NCBI GenBank assembly: GCA_903897145.1
Contig: CAIUAN010000018.1
Span: 1 to 50,888 of the forward strand
Direction: 5' to 3'
Source of the DNA: an uncultured Bacteroidia bacterium
GTDB taxonomy: Bacteria; Bacteroidota; Bacteroidia; Bacteroidales; Prolixibacteraceae
DNA: 50,888 bases
A model generated the notes under the pieces. It saw only the letters and a list, made by a program, of their open reading frames with translations, made no database searches and was not told where the DNA came from. Of the stretch, positions 9,264 through 18,176 are shown piece after piece; positions within the stretch are counted from its first letter, which is position 1; each line of letters begins with the position of its first letter. The translations under genes were made by a program, and so were the position numbers.

Positions 9264-11060
9264 ATGAGCATTCTTTACAATAACTTAAAAGTAAGCAGTC
9301 AAAGCAGTCCGCTGGTCCTTCAAAAGATCGAGGAAGTGTTGACGCAATTTACTGATTTGGCTAGTTTGTTGATGCCATTAGAAATAAAACTAAAGGAGGA
9401 GGGATCGAAGAATTCACTTCCCAATACCGTGGAGACGCTATTTCGAGAACTTCAACAAAAGAAGCTGGATTTAGCGTTGGTGAATGCGATTGATTTGCCC
9501 TATCCACTGACTGAAAATTTAAAAGTTGTTGCGCTATTGGACGGTTCAATAAAGTCCGCGAATCTTGCGGGTAATGACATTAACGACCTCGGTGAGCATC
9601 TATTCCAAGGAGATCCGTTAGACGATTATTTAGCCCTCGTGGCCCATGCGGATCAATCGGAATTGGTCTCTTTATTTACCCCATACGATAGTCGACAGAA
9701 ATTTGGCAAAGTGACCTTGGTGGGTTTTGGACCAGGAAATGCTGATCTTTTAACCATAGGAGGCGATAAAGCATTGGCAAAAGCTGATGTGATATTTCAT
9801 GACGACTTATTAGATCAGAGTTTCCCTGCTAAATATAGAGGCGAGAAATTTTATGTTGGTAAACGGAAGGATTGTCATAGCTTCCGTCAAGATAAAATCA
9901 ATCGGTTACTTTTTAATGCAGCCAAAGTGGGCCGTTGTGTGGTCCGACTAAAAGGTGGTGATCCCATGGTTTTCGCTCATGGCGGAGAAGAGTTGGAATT
10001 TTTACATCGCAACTTTGTGGAGGTTAGTGTTCTTCCGGGTGTTTCTGCTGGTATCGCCGTTGCTGCTTATACTCAGATCCCTTTAACACATCGAGGTATC
10101 TCCTCATCGGTTGCTTTTATCTCAGGACATTCCGATTCTGTTCGGATTCCTGAAACGGATACGGTAGTCTGCTTTATGGGCGGCTGTAATATTCGGATGA
10201 TTGCTCAAAAAGCCATCGATCAAGGTAAGCGTGCCGATACTCCGGTGATGCTTGTTCATAATATCTCACTCCCAGATCAGAAAGAATATTTTTCAACTTT
10301 GCAAGAGCTGACGACCAATACGGTGAAATATCCAACACCAATCATCATTGTGATTGGGAAAGTAGTAGCTTTGCGCAATAACAGCGAAATGGAAGTTTTA
10401 AAACCTGTATTTTTAGTTACTGGAACCACCACCGAGAAATATCAAAAACTCGGAACCGTGATTCATCAACCCTTGATTGAAGTGAATCGGATTAAGCCTT
10501 ATGCTGAACTTGAAAACTACTACAAAAATCTTAAACAGTTCGATTGGATCTTTTTTACCAGTCGTTATACCGTCCAGTTTTTCTTCGAATTTTTAAAACA
10601 TTACGGCAAGGATAGTCGTTCATTGGCTCACCTAAAGATTGCCTCAATGGGTGATCTGACTTCTAAAGCGTTGACTAAATATGGCATCGTGCCTGATCTG
10701 CAGCCCGAAGATGAATCATCACAAGGATTAATCAAGGCGATTGAAGCACAAAGTATTCCTAATGGACATGTGCTAATTCCTCGTTCTAATTTAGGACTTC
10801 CAATCCTTCCAGAGAACCTCGCTCGTTTAGGTTGGACTGTCACTCGTCCTGTATTTTATGAAAATAAATACCCCGATAATTTAAAACCTCTTGATCTGAC
10901 TGATGTGCAGACCATCGTCTTCCCAGCTCCTTCGTGTGTGACTAATTTCTTGCGACTTTATGGTGAACTGCCTAATGACAAGCGATTTATTTTCAGAGGT
11001 CGCGAGACGGAGAAGCGCTTTTTAGAACTTAGCGAATCAGTCATCACTTCGGTATCTTAA
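9264..11060 (+). CDS. cobA-hemD: HemC-like relic fused to CobA (uroporphyrinogen-III methyltransferase) and HemD
   Basis: 598 residues in three parts. Residues 1 to about 110 resemble the first domain of porphobilinogen deaminase (SQSSPLVLQ for RGSPLALxQ, KKLDLALVNAIDLP for geiDiAVHSlKDlP), but the binding arginine and most catalytic context are lost and domains 2-3 with the dipyrromethane cysteine are absent, so it cannot act as HemC. Residues about 150-380 are a full CobA methylase (LVGFGPGNADLLT, VVRLKGGDPMVFAHGGEE, VLPGVSAGIAVAAY, PLTHRG). Residues about 385-598 are HemD, uroporphyrinogen-III synthase (IFFTSRYTVQFF, HVLIPRSNLG, VFPAPSCVTNF). With the preceding gene it makes siroheme. The frame is uninterrupted, so the fusion is real. 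Confidence 0.88.
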   Translation: MSILYNNLKVSSQSSPLVLQKIEEVLTQFTDLASLLMPLEIKLKEEGSKNSLPNTVETLFRELQQKKLDLALVNAIDLPYPLTENLKVVALLDGSIKSANLAGNDINDLGEHLFQGDPLDDYLALVAHADQSELVSLFTPYDSRQKFGKVTLVGFGPGNADLLTIGGDKALAKADVIFHDDLLDQSFPAKYRGEKFYVGKRKDCHSFRQDKINRLLFNAAKVGRCVVRLKGGDPMVFAHGGEELEFLHRNFVEVSVLPGVSAGIAVAAYTQIPLTHRGISSSVAFISGHSDSVRIPETDTVVCFMGGCNIRMIAQKAIDQGKRADTPVMLVHNISLPDQKEYFSTLQELTTNTVKYPTPIIIVIGKVVALRNNSEMEVLKPVFLVTGTTTEKYQKLGTVIHQPLIEVNRIKPYAELENYYKNLKQFDWIFFTSRYTVQFFFEFLKHYGKDSRSLAHLKIASMGDLTSKALTKYGIVPDLQPEDESSQGLIKAIEAQSIPNGHVLIPRSNLGLPILPENLARLGWTVTRPVFYENKYPDNLKPLDLTDVQTIVFPAPSCVTNFLRLYGELPNDKRFIFRGRETEKRFLELSESVITSVS

Positions 11061-11110
11061 GCCTTTTTAAGCTCTATTATTTCTAAAATCTTTAATTTTC
11101 TAAGTCAATC

Positions 11111-11118
11111 TATCTTTG
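11111..11118 (+). promoter_or_regulatory. -7 promoter element for the FGE gene
   Basis: TATCTTTG fits TAnnTTTG and would start transcription about 25 bases before ATG 11150. The -33 region is AT-rich without a clear TTTG. Confidence 0.45.
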
Positions 11119-11149
11119 TATGTTTGTTGAACAATAAATCATACACGAA

Positions 11150-12280
11150 ATGATGAGGAAGATTTTTATTCTGGTTTTAATTGGCTTGCTTTTTAGTTGT
11201 GGGAACAACGGAAGTAATCAGAATAAAACGACCCCTTCAAAGCCTTCTGCAGCTGATAGCCTAAAAAGCTGCTGCATGAAAACCCCAGCTCGTTTTGAGA
11301 CTAACCTAAAGGGCGATACGACATTTAAAAATGGATCTCTTTCGCATCAGGGTATGGTTTATATCAAAGGTGGAACTTTTGATATGGGAGGCGATAACAA
11401 TCAGGCTGCTCCAGATGAATATCCGAAACATAAAGTTAGCGTCGATGGTTTTTGGATCGATCAGACCGAAGTGACCAACGCTCAATTTGCTGCCTTTGTA
11501 AAAGCTACGGGGTATGTCACCACGGCCGAACTGAAGCCCGACTGGGAAGAGCTAAAAAAACAACTGCCCCCGGGAACACCCAAGCCAGATGAGAAAACAC
11601 TTATTGCCGCTTCGTTAGTCTTCTCATCTCCCAATCACGAGGTTAGCTTGACTGATTATAGTCAATGGTGGACGTGGAAAGAAGGGGCAGACTGGAAGCA
11701 TCCACAAGGCAAAGAGTCGTCGATTGTCGATAAAGATAACTATCCCGTTGTTCAGGTCTCGTGGTACGATGCTCAGGCATATTGCAAATGGGCAGGAAAG
11801 AGATTACCCACTGAAGCGGAATGGGAATTTGCTTCGCGTGGCGGACTAGAAAATAATATCTATTCGTGGGGGAACGAAAATGTGGATCAAGGAACGCCTA
11901 AAGCCAATACGTGGCAAGGTAAATTCCCAACTTTAAATACGGCTCGGGATGGTTACCCCGGTGTCGCTCCTGTAAAATCATTCCAGCCAAATAATTATGG
12001 ACTCTTCGATATCTCCGGCAATGTGTGGGAGTGGTGCTCCGATTTATACCATGTAGAATATTATAAAGAGATCAACACACCGCAAGGGATTCAAAATCCG
12101 AAAGGCCCTTTGAAAAGTTTCGATCCCGATGAGCCGTATGCTCAAAAAAGGGTGCTTCGCGGTGGTTCATTCTTGTGCAATGATTCGTATTGTAGCGGTT
12201 ATCGCAATGCCCGACGCATGAAGTGTACCGAAGATACTAGCATGGAACACACCGGTTTTCGCTGTGTGACCGAACATTAA
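11150..12280 (+). CDS. Formylglycine-generating enzyme (SUMF1/FGE) with lipoprotein signal
   Basis: FGE oxidises a cysteine in sulfatases to formylglycine using O2 and copper. A lipoprotein signal (hydrophobic run then LLFSC, Cys17) places it in the envelope. The FGE fold follows: GGTFDMGGD, DGFWIDQTEVTNAQFAAFVK, VVQVSWYDAQAYCKWAGKRL, PTEAEWEFASRGG, NVWEWCSDLY. Unlike many SUMF1-domain proteins it keeps both active-site cysteines, C343 and C348, in LRGGSFLCNDSYCSGYR, and ends GFRCV, so real FGE activity is likely. No sulfatase gene lies in this window. It is followed by a symporter gene after 11 bases, perhaps co-transcribed. Confidence 0.88.
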   Translation: MMRKIFILVLIGLLFSCGNNGSNQNKTTPSKPSAADSLKSCCMKTPARFETNLKGDTTFKNGSLSHQGMVYIKGGTFDMGGDNNQAAPDEYPKHKVSVDGFWIDQTEVTNAQFAAFVKATGYVTTAELKPDWEELKKQLPPGTPKPDEKTLIAASLVFSSPNHEVSLTDYSQWWTWKEGADWKHPQGKESSIVDKDNYPVVQVSWYDAQAYCKWAGKRLPTEAEWEFASRGGLENNIYSWGNENVDQGTPKANTWQGKFPTLNTARDGYPGVAPVKSFQPNNYGLFDISGNVWEWCSDLYHVEYYKEINTPQGIQNPKGPLKSFDPDEPYAQKRVLRGGSFLCNDSYCSGYRNARRMKCTEDTSMEHTGFRCVTEH

Positions 12281-12291
12281 AATTACGCTCG

Positions 12292-13683
12292 ATGTTAAAA
12301 AAATACGCCAAGCTACTCGACTTAAGTTGTATCGTCATCTCATCCATTACGATACTGCTTTTTGCCTTGTCGTCGTATCAGCTGATGGCTCTTGACGCCT
12401 CTTTTTTTACAGCATTTCGATTTGTCAATATCTTATTGCTTACATTATTTGGACTAAAGCAGCGCTCCTTAACGATCTGGATTCTGATTAGTATTGTCGC
12501 GGGTGCGGAGTTTGGCCACGACCTTCCTACTATCGCGAAAGAGATGCAGTTTTTAAGCGATATTTTCCTTCGACTGATAAAAACAATTATTGCTCCACTG
12601 ATTTTCGCAACGCTCGTTAATGGCATCGCAGGTCATAGCGATCTTAAACTTATTGGTCGGTTAGGATGGAAATCGATTCTTTACTTTGAAGTAGTTTCCA
12701 CCATTGCTTTAGTGATTGGATTAGTGGCCATAAATATCAGTAAAGCTGGTGTGGGTGTTGTTTTACCCGTTGGTGCAAATGCTCCAGAAGTGGCCTCGAA
12801 AGCGCATTCGTGGTCTGGTTTTCTATTGAATATGTTCCCTGAGAATATAGCCAAATCAGTTTTTGAAGGGAATATCTTACAAGTGGTGGTGTTTAGCATT
12901 ATTTTCGGAATCGCACTAGCGAAGATTGGGAGTAAACATCGGATGCCGATCCTGAAATTCACCGAGAGCTTGGCTGAGGTGATGTTTAAGTTTACCAATT
13001 TGATTATGTACTATGCGCCAGTGGCTGTCTTTGCCGCTATAGCTTTTACCATTGGTCAGCTTGGAATGGATGTCCTGTCGAGTTTGCTAAAACTCTTAGC
13101 GACCTTGTATGTCGCCTTGTTTGCCTTTCTGATTTTGGTTATACTACCGATGATCTTGCTTTTGCGGATTCCATTCCGCCAATACTTACTTGCGGTAAGT
13201 GAACCAGCATCAATAGCTTTTGCGACCGCGAACTCAGAATCGGCTCTTCCTTCAGCCTTGGAATCGATGGAGCGATTTGGTGTGCCTCGCGAAATAGTTG
13301 CTTTTGTGATTCCAACGGGATATAGTTTTAACTTAGATGGAACCTCATTATACCTTTCGTTGGCTTGTGTCTTCGTAGCTCAGGTGGCCGGCATCGACTT
13401 ATCTGTTGGTCAGCAAGTGGCGATGTGTCTAGTTTTGATGCTTACAAGTAAAGGGGTGGCCGGCGTTTCGCGTGCTTCTTTGGTGGTTCTTTTAGGCACC
13501 TTGTCTAGCTTTGGCTTACCGACCACGCCGGTATTTCTAATCTTGGGTATCGACGTGTTGATGGATATGGCTCGCACAACAGTTAACGTCATTGGAAACT
13601 GCACTGCAACCATAGTCATGGCTAAATGGGAGAAGAAATTTGACAATCAAAAAGCCTTTGATTTTTCCAATACTCTTTCTTAG
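12292..13683 (+). CDS. Dicarboxylate/amino acid:cation symporter (DAACS family, GltP/DctA-like)
   Basis: Inner-membrane sodium- or proton-coupled carrier for glutamate, aspartate or C4-dicarboxylates. The 463 residues contain the reentrant loop serines (ATANSESALPSAL), the NLDGTSLYLSL motif of TM7, LMLTSKGVAGVSRASL (hairpin 2) and the substrate-binding TM8 region MARTTVNVIGNCTATIV. About 60 residues precede the usual first helix and look like two additional hydrophobic segments. Substrate cannot be fixed from sequence. The stop codon overlaps that of thrC on the other strand by a few bases, so the two transcripts converge. Confidence 0.9.
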   Translation: MLKKYAKLLDLSCIVISSITILLFALSSYQLMALDASFFTAFRFVNILLLTLFGLKQRSLTIWILISIVAGAEFGHDLPTIAKEMQFLSDIFLRLIKTIIAPLIFATLVNGIAGHSDLKLIGRLGWKSILYFEVVSTIALVIGLVAINISKAGVGVVLPVGANAPEVASKAHSWSGFLLNMFPENIAKSVFEGNILQVVVFSIIFGIALAKIGSKHRMPILKFTESLAEVMFKFTNLIMYYAPVAVFAAIAFTIGQLGMDVLSSLLKLLATLYVALFAFLILVILPMILLLRIPFRQYLLAVSEPASIAFATANSESALPSALESMERFGVPREIVAFVIPTGYSFNLDGTSLYLSLACVFVAQVAGIDLSVGQQVAMCLVLMLTSKGVAGVSRASLVVLLGTLSSFGLPTTPVFLILGIDVLMDMARTTVNVIGNCTATIVMAKWEKKFDNQKAFDFSNTLS

Positions 13684-14903
13684 ATATTCTCTCCTACAAA
13701 AATATTTTCAAGGTATTTATAGCCTGTGCCGGTATTGATTAGGACCACTTTTTCGTGCGATTGAATTCGGTTTTCAGCTTTAAGTCTTTTTAAGGCTGCC
13801 CATAATGCAGCCCCTTCAGGTGCAACAAACATCCCTTCCAAACGAGCGACCTCCTGCAATGAATCGTTGATTTCTCGGTCAGAAACACTAATGGCATATC
13901 CGTTATTTTCATAAAGGATCTTCAGGATTAACTTATCGGCAAACGATTTTGGTACACGCAGACCATTGGCAATGGTAAATCCTCTGTCAATAGCCTCCGA
14001 TTTAACTAGTTGCTGATGAAAGGCAGTCACTATTCCATTACAATTTTCCGATTGAACAGCAACTAATCGCGGTCTTTTGGACCCAATCCAGCCAAGACTC
14101 TCTAATTCGTTAAAGGCTTTCCAGAATCCAATAAGTCCAGTGCCTCCGCCAGTAGGATATAAAATAACATCGGGTAACTCCCAGTTTAATTGCTCCGCCA
14201 GTTCATAACCCATGGTTTTCTTCCCTTCTAAGCGATAAGGTTCTTTCAAGGTTGACATGTTAAACCATTCTCCTTTGGCACATAATTCAGCGACAAGTTT
14301 ACCGCAGTCGCCAATGTTTCCATCTATCTCAGTAAGCTGAGCACCATAATATTTAACTTCGCGTTTATGCTGGTCTGGTGTCTCCTTTGGCATAAACACA
14401 TGCACCTCTAATCCAGCTCTTGTTCCATAGGCAGCCAATGCAACTCCGGCATTCCCAGCGGTTGGAATAGCAACTTTTGTAATCCCTAGCTCCTTGGCTT
14501 TTGAGATCGCTGTGCTCATCCCTCTTGCTTTAAAGGATCCGGTGGGATTGCCACCTTCATCTTTCCAATAGACCTCCTCAATGCCAATATTCTTATTTAA
14601 TCGGTTTGCCTTGAATAGGGGAGTCCCACCTTCACCTAAACTAACAATGTTTTTGTCGTCGTTTATCGGTAGGAACTCCTTGTAACGCCACATGTTATTG
14701 GGCCTGTTCTGTAAGTCAGCTTTTGAGATTTGTCCAGGTGTTAGGTTGTATTCGGAAACTAATGTCTCTTGGCACTCTGGCTTCAGACAGAAATTCTGAA
14801 TGGCATCATGCGGATAGAGGGTTCCGCAACCTGAACATTTCAGATGTAAGATAAAGCTATTTTTGCTTTTAAGGTCTTGTTGAGGATGCTCTAGATTTGC
14901 CAT
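13680..14903 (-). CDS. thrC: Threonine synthase
   Basis: PLP enzyme that converts O-phosphohomoserine to threonine. The 407 residues begin with a zinc-ribbon-like segment (CSGCGTLY ... CLKPEC, about 23-40), typical of the thermophile/plant-like class of threonine synthases. The PLP lysine is in GGNPTGSFKARG; PTAGNAGVALAAYG binds substrate and TGGGTGLIGFWKAF binds the phosphate. ATG lies at 14903. No other threonine pathway genes are adjacent. It converges on the symporter and is divergent to the GH92 gene, sharing a 261-base intergenic region that contains a TACC-N8-GGTA dyad. Confidence 0.92.
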   Translation of the reverse strand: MANLEHPQQDLKSKNSFILHLKCSGCGTLYPHDAIQNFCLKPECQETLVSEYNLTPGQISKADLQNRPNNMWRYKEFLPINDDKNIVSLGEGGTPLFKANRLNKNIGIEEVYWKDEGGNPTGSFKARGMSTAISKAKELGITKVAIPTAGNAGVALAAYGTRAGLEVHVFMPKETPDQHKREVKYYGAQLTEIDGNIGDCGKLVAELCAKGEWFNMSTLKEPYRLEGKKTMGYELAEQLNWELPDVILYPTGGGTGLIGFWKAFNELESLGWIGSKRPRLVAVQSENCNGIVTAFHQQLVKSEAIDRGFTIANGLRVPKSFADKLILKILYENNGYAISVSDREINDSLQEVARLEGMFVAPEGAALWAALKRLKAENRIQSHEKVVLINTGTGYKYLENIFVGENI

Positions 14904-15023
14904 TTTAAATTGGTTTAAGGTCTTTTCCTGTTTTCAATTTCTTGAATTCGGATGCTCTTTGTGATGATACAAAATTGCGTCTGCTTAGTGAATTTTAAAA
15001 TCCCAATTAAAGGGTATAAATAG

Positions 15024-15039
15024 TACCATAAACAAGGTA
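15024..15039. promoter_or_regulatory. TACC-N8-GGTA dyad between thrC and the GH92 gene
   Basis: TACC-ATAAACAA-GGTA repeats the dyad at 4983-4998 with the same 8-base spacer and ATAAAnnA centre. Both are accompanied within 20 bases by a CCAA(A)TTAAAGG(G)TAT block. A shared regulator is possible but the match is short. Confidence 0.3.
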
Positions 15040-15130
15040 TTGTAATTTGAATTCCATAGTAATACCACTTAATTTCTCAGGGGCTGTAGGATATTATTTA
15101 AGACGTGTGAAAGTTTAATACTCTTTTACG

Positions 15131-15138
15131 TATTTTTG
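15131..15138 (+). promoter_or_regulatory. -7 promoter element for the GH92 gene
   Basis: TATTTTTG fits TAnnTTTG, 26 bases before ATG 15165; TTTA lies near the -33 position. Confidence 0.45.
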
Positions 15139-15164
15139 CCATCATCCAATAAATAATTTTCCTA

Positions 15165-17375
15165 ATGATAAAAATAACTTCTGCTTTTACTCTGCTATTA
15201 ATCTTGTTCGTAGCTTGTGCAACCCCTGCCTCTAAACTAGTTATCGCCCAAGATCGACTAACTGATTTTGTTGATCCATTTATTGGCACCGGTGACCATG
15301 GTCATACTTATCCAGGGGCAGCCTATCCATTTGGTCAAATCCAGCTTAGTCCAGATAATGGAACACAAGGTTGGGACTGGTGTTCGGGATATCATTATAC
15401 AGATAGTATCGTTGCAGGTTTTAGTCATCTTCATCTTAGCGGGACAGGTATTGGTGATCTCGCTGACATCTCATTCTTACCTGTAGCCTCTGACGTGGTT
15501 TTTAAAACAGGGGAGAAAAATGGTGATTTTGTTTCCCGTTATGCCGGGAAATATGCCCATAAAGATGAAGTTGCGAAGGCTGGATATTACAGCGTATTAT
15601 TGAAAAATAGTGGCATTAAAGCTGAATTCACTGTTGCTGAACGTGCTGGATGGCATCGATATACTTTTCCTGAAGGTGGTCAGAATAATTTAATTATTAA
15701 TCTTGGGTTTGCCATTAACTGGGATAAACCCTATAAGACGGCATTGACTGTTGTTGATCATTCATTGGTAACTGGCACTCGGCTATCTAATGGCTGGGCA
15801 AATGATCAGCATGTGTTTTTTGCAGTACGTTTTTCTTCTCCCATCGTCAAATCAGAAATTACTTCTGTTGGTGGTGAAAATAGGACAGTTGGGATTCTAA
15901 AATTCAATCAGAAAATGGTGATGGCTAAAGTGGGAGTATCCTCCGTGAGTATTGAAAATGCCATTGCTAACCTCGATTCCTCTTCAAAAGGATGGGATTT
16001 TGAGGCAACAAAGCAAGCTGCTTCAGATGCCTGGGAAAAGGAACTATCTAAAATTAGAATTCAATCGAATGATCTTGCTCAAAAACGAATTTTTTATACT
16101 TCGCTCTATCATACCATGGTTGCGCCTGCTTTATTCTCCGATACAAATGGCGAGTTTAAAGGGATAAAAGGGGATGTTCAAAAGGCTGTAGGCTATAATC
16201 GTTATACGGTATTTTCTCTTTGGGATACCTATAGAGCATTGCATCCATTATATACACTCACCCAACAAGCACGGGTAAATGATATGGTTAAGACGTTGTT
16301 AGATCAATACAAGCAGACCGGTATTTTGCCTGTTTGGGAGCTCGAAGGTAACGAGACTTTCTGTATGGTCGGAAATCATTCAATAGCTGTAATCGCGGAG
16401 GCGCTTTTAAAAGGTATAGGTGATTTTGATCATCAGCTCGCCTTTGAAGCGATGAAGGCAACCTCGATGAACGATCGCGATGGAATGGCTCTTTATGATA
16501 AATTGGGCTATATGCCTGCCGATAAAGTTGAGCAGACCGTTGCAAAGTCACTTGAAGTCGCGATTGATGACTGGTGTATTGCAGCTGTTGCAAAGAAATT
16601 AGGTAAGACAGAGGATGCGGCCTATTTCAGTAAGCGGTCTGAGAATTATAGGAATTACTATGATAGGCAGACTCGTTTTATGCGCGGCAAGCTTTCCAAT
16701 GGCCAATGGACAACCCCTTTTGACCCGTCAGCTTCAAATCATCAAGGAAGCGATTATACAGAAGGTAACGGTTGGCAGTATTTATGGCTGGTTCCTCAGA
16801 ATGTCCCAGGATTAATTGATCTATTAGGCGGTAAAGATTCATTTGCAGATAAGCTGGATTCTTTGTTTGTGGTTAAGGAGGGCGTCAAGGGTAAGAATGC
16901 TTCGCCAGATATTTCTGGACTCATTGGAGCCTATGCCCACGGTAATGAGCCAGGTCATCAAACCTCATTCTTGTTTGACTTTGCTGGTCGTGCATGGAGG
17001 ACCCAAGAGATAAATCGGCAGATTCAAACCACTTTATATGCCGATAAGCCAAGTGGCTTAAGTGGAAATGAAGATTGTGGACAGATGTCTGCATGGTACA
17101 TTTTCAGCGCAATGGGCTTCTATCCCGTTAATCCGTCTGACTTGACATACCAATTCGGTTCTCCGATTGTGCAGGAGGCGAAACTTGAAGTCGCTCCAGG
17201 GAAATATTTTACCATGAAAGCTCCACAAGCATCGATCGAAAATAAATATATTCTTGAGGCGAAACTAAATGGACAGACCATAAATCGTCCATATATCACG
17301 CATCAGGAGATTCTTGAAGGAGGAGTTCTTGAATTTACCATGGGTTCCCAGCCCAATAAGAGTTTGTTTAAATAA
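15165..17375 (+). CDS. GH92 family alpha-mannosidase, exported
   Basis: Calcium-dependent exo-acting alpha-mannosidase family (GH92), most often cleaving alpha-1,2 or 1,3 links of N-glycan or yeast mannan. The N-terminus is a signal peptide ending near LFVACA, possibly a lipoprotein signal although the -3 residue is Phe. The start of the mature protein is the family hallmark: DFVDPFIGTGDHGHTYPGAA, then PFGQIQLSPDNG and GYHYTDSIVAGFSHLHLSGTG. The catalytic half shows YTVFSLWDTYRALHPLYT, HGNEPGHQTSFLF and GNEDCGQMSAWYIFSAMGFY. The 736 residues are full length. No SusCD pair is nearby, so it is not part of a visible polysaccharide locus. Confidence 0.95.
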   Translation: MIKITSAFTLLLILFVACATPASKLVIAQDRLTDFVDPFIGTGDHGHTYPGAAYPFGQIQLSPDNGTQGWDWCSGYHYTDSIVAGFSHLHLSGTGIGDLADISFLPVASDVVFKTGEKNGDFVSRYAGKYAHKDEVAKAGYYSVLLKNSGIKAEFTVAERAGWHRYTFPEGGQNNLIINLGFAINWDKPYKTALTVVDHSLVTGTRLSNGWANDQHVFFAVRFSSPIVKSEITSVGGENRTVGILKFNQKMVMAKVGVSSVSIENAIANLDSSSKGWDFEATKQAASDAWEKELSKIRIQSNDLAQKRIFYTSLYHTMVAPALFSDTNGEFKGIKGDVQKAVGYNRYTVFSLWDTYRALHPLYTLTQQARVNDMVKTLLDQYKQTGILPVWELEGNETFCMVGNHSIAVIAEALLKGIGDFDHQLAFEAMKATSMNDRDGMALYDKLGYMPADKVEQTVAKSLEVAIDDWCIAAVAKKLGKTEDAAYFSKRSENYRNYYDRQTRFMRGKLSNGQWTTPFDPSASNHQGSDYTEGNGWQYLWLVPQNVPGLIDLLGGKDSFADKLDSLFVVKEGVKGKNASPDISGLIGAYAHGNEPGHQTSFLFDFAGRAWRTQEINRQIQTTLYADKPSGLSGNEDCGQMSAWYIFSAMGFYPVNPSDLTYQFGSPIVQEAKLEVAPGKYFTMKAPQASIENKYILEAKLNGQTINRPYITHQEILEGGVLEFTMGSQPNKSLFK

Positions 17376-17402
17376 TAGAAAGTTTTTCTAACTTAAAACC
17401 TG

Positions 17403-17465
17403 AAATCGTCAAATTTTTCTCCGGTCGCTTTTGCAATCTCCGGAGAAAAATTTGACGATTTTTTT
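17403..17465 (+). terminator. Strong terminator after the GH92 gene, 22-bp perfect stem
   Basis: Arms 17403-17424 and 17440-17461 are exact reverse complements over 22 bases with a 15-base loop, followed by a T-run. The stop codon of the mannosidase lies about 30 bases upstream. The stem is unusually long for an intrinsic terminator. Confidence 0.9.
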
Positions 17466-17519
17466 AAGTTATAACCCTTTAATAATACCTAAAATCAGGC
17501 TATTGTCCTGAATATTTTG

Positions 17520-17527
17520 TATATTTG
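17520..17527 (+). promoter_or_regulatory. -7 promoter element for the hydrogenase operon
   Basis: TATATTTG fits TAnnTTTG and would give a leader of about 150 bases before ATG 17685. A weaker relative of the TACC-N8-GGTA dyad (17486-17501) sits just upstream. Confidence 0.45.
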
Positions 17528-17684
17528 GTTAGCATCACTCCCTATATTCTTCGATGCCTTGTTGTTCACTTGCTAATCTTTTTAGCAATTTAAATACTAG
17601 TTCACACCGAAAGGTCTAAAAGATGAGGCTGTAAAGGACCTCCTGCAAAGTTCCATGTTTTTGAACTTTATAGTATTCTTTCAA

Positions 17685-18176
17685 ATGTGTCCTGTTTCCG
17701 AACTTATTCTGAACCTAACTGACCAATATGGTCATGAAAGGACAAGCCTGTTGCCTATCCTGCAAGGGGTAGTCCAGCAAGAAAATTACCTCTCTGAATA
17801 TGCGATGATTGAGATTGCTAGGGCGCTTAATCTTTCAGCCGCAGAGGTTTATGGCACGGCAACATTTTACTCATTCTTGGAATATAAGAAGATGGGCAAG
17901 TACCTGATTCGTATCTGCAAGACTATCTCCTGTTCTATGAAAGGGAAAAATCAAGTCCTGATGGCCATTGAGGATATGTTGAAAATAAAAGTTGGGGAGA
18001 CCACACCTGATGGGATGTTCTCCCTGCTTCAAACTAATTGCTTAGGTTTTTGCCATATGGCACCTGCCATGCTGATTAATTTTGATGTCTATACCGATCT
18101 CACCCCTGAAAAAGTCAGGGAAATACTCAGTGGCTATTTGAATAGGAAAGGAGGAGCGAATGACACCCGGATATGA
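17685..18176 (+). CDS. NuoE/HydC-like 2Fe-2S subunit of an NADH-linked hydrogenase
   Basis: Thioredoxin-like [2Fe-2S] subunit that works with the NuoF-like flavoprotein encoded next. I choose ATG 17685 (163 residues) because the family fold starts here; an ATG at 17655 would add ten hydrophobic residues with no family match. The cluster ligands are C-x4-C (CKTISC) and C-x3-C (CLGFC), the standard NuoE pattern. The N-terminal helical domain (AEVYGTATFYSFL) is also typical. The stop overlaps the next gene by 17 bases. It is co-transcribed with the NuoF-like and [FeFe] hydrogenase genes, which shows it belongs to a hydrogenase and not to complex I. Confidence 0.9.
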   Translation: MCPVSELILNLTDQYGHERTSLLPILQGVVQQENYLSEYAMIEIARALNLSAAEVYGTATFYSFLEYKKMGKYLIRICKTISCSMKGKNQVLMAIEDMLKIKVGETTPDGMFSLLQTNCLGFCHMAPAMLINFDVYTDLTPEKVREILSGYLNRKGGANDTRI

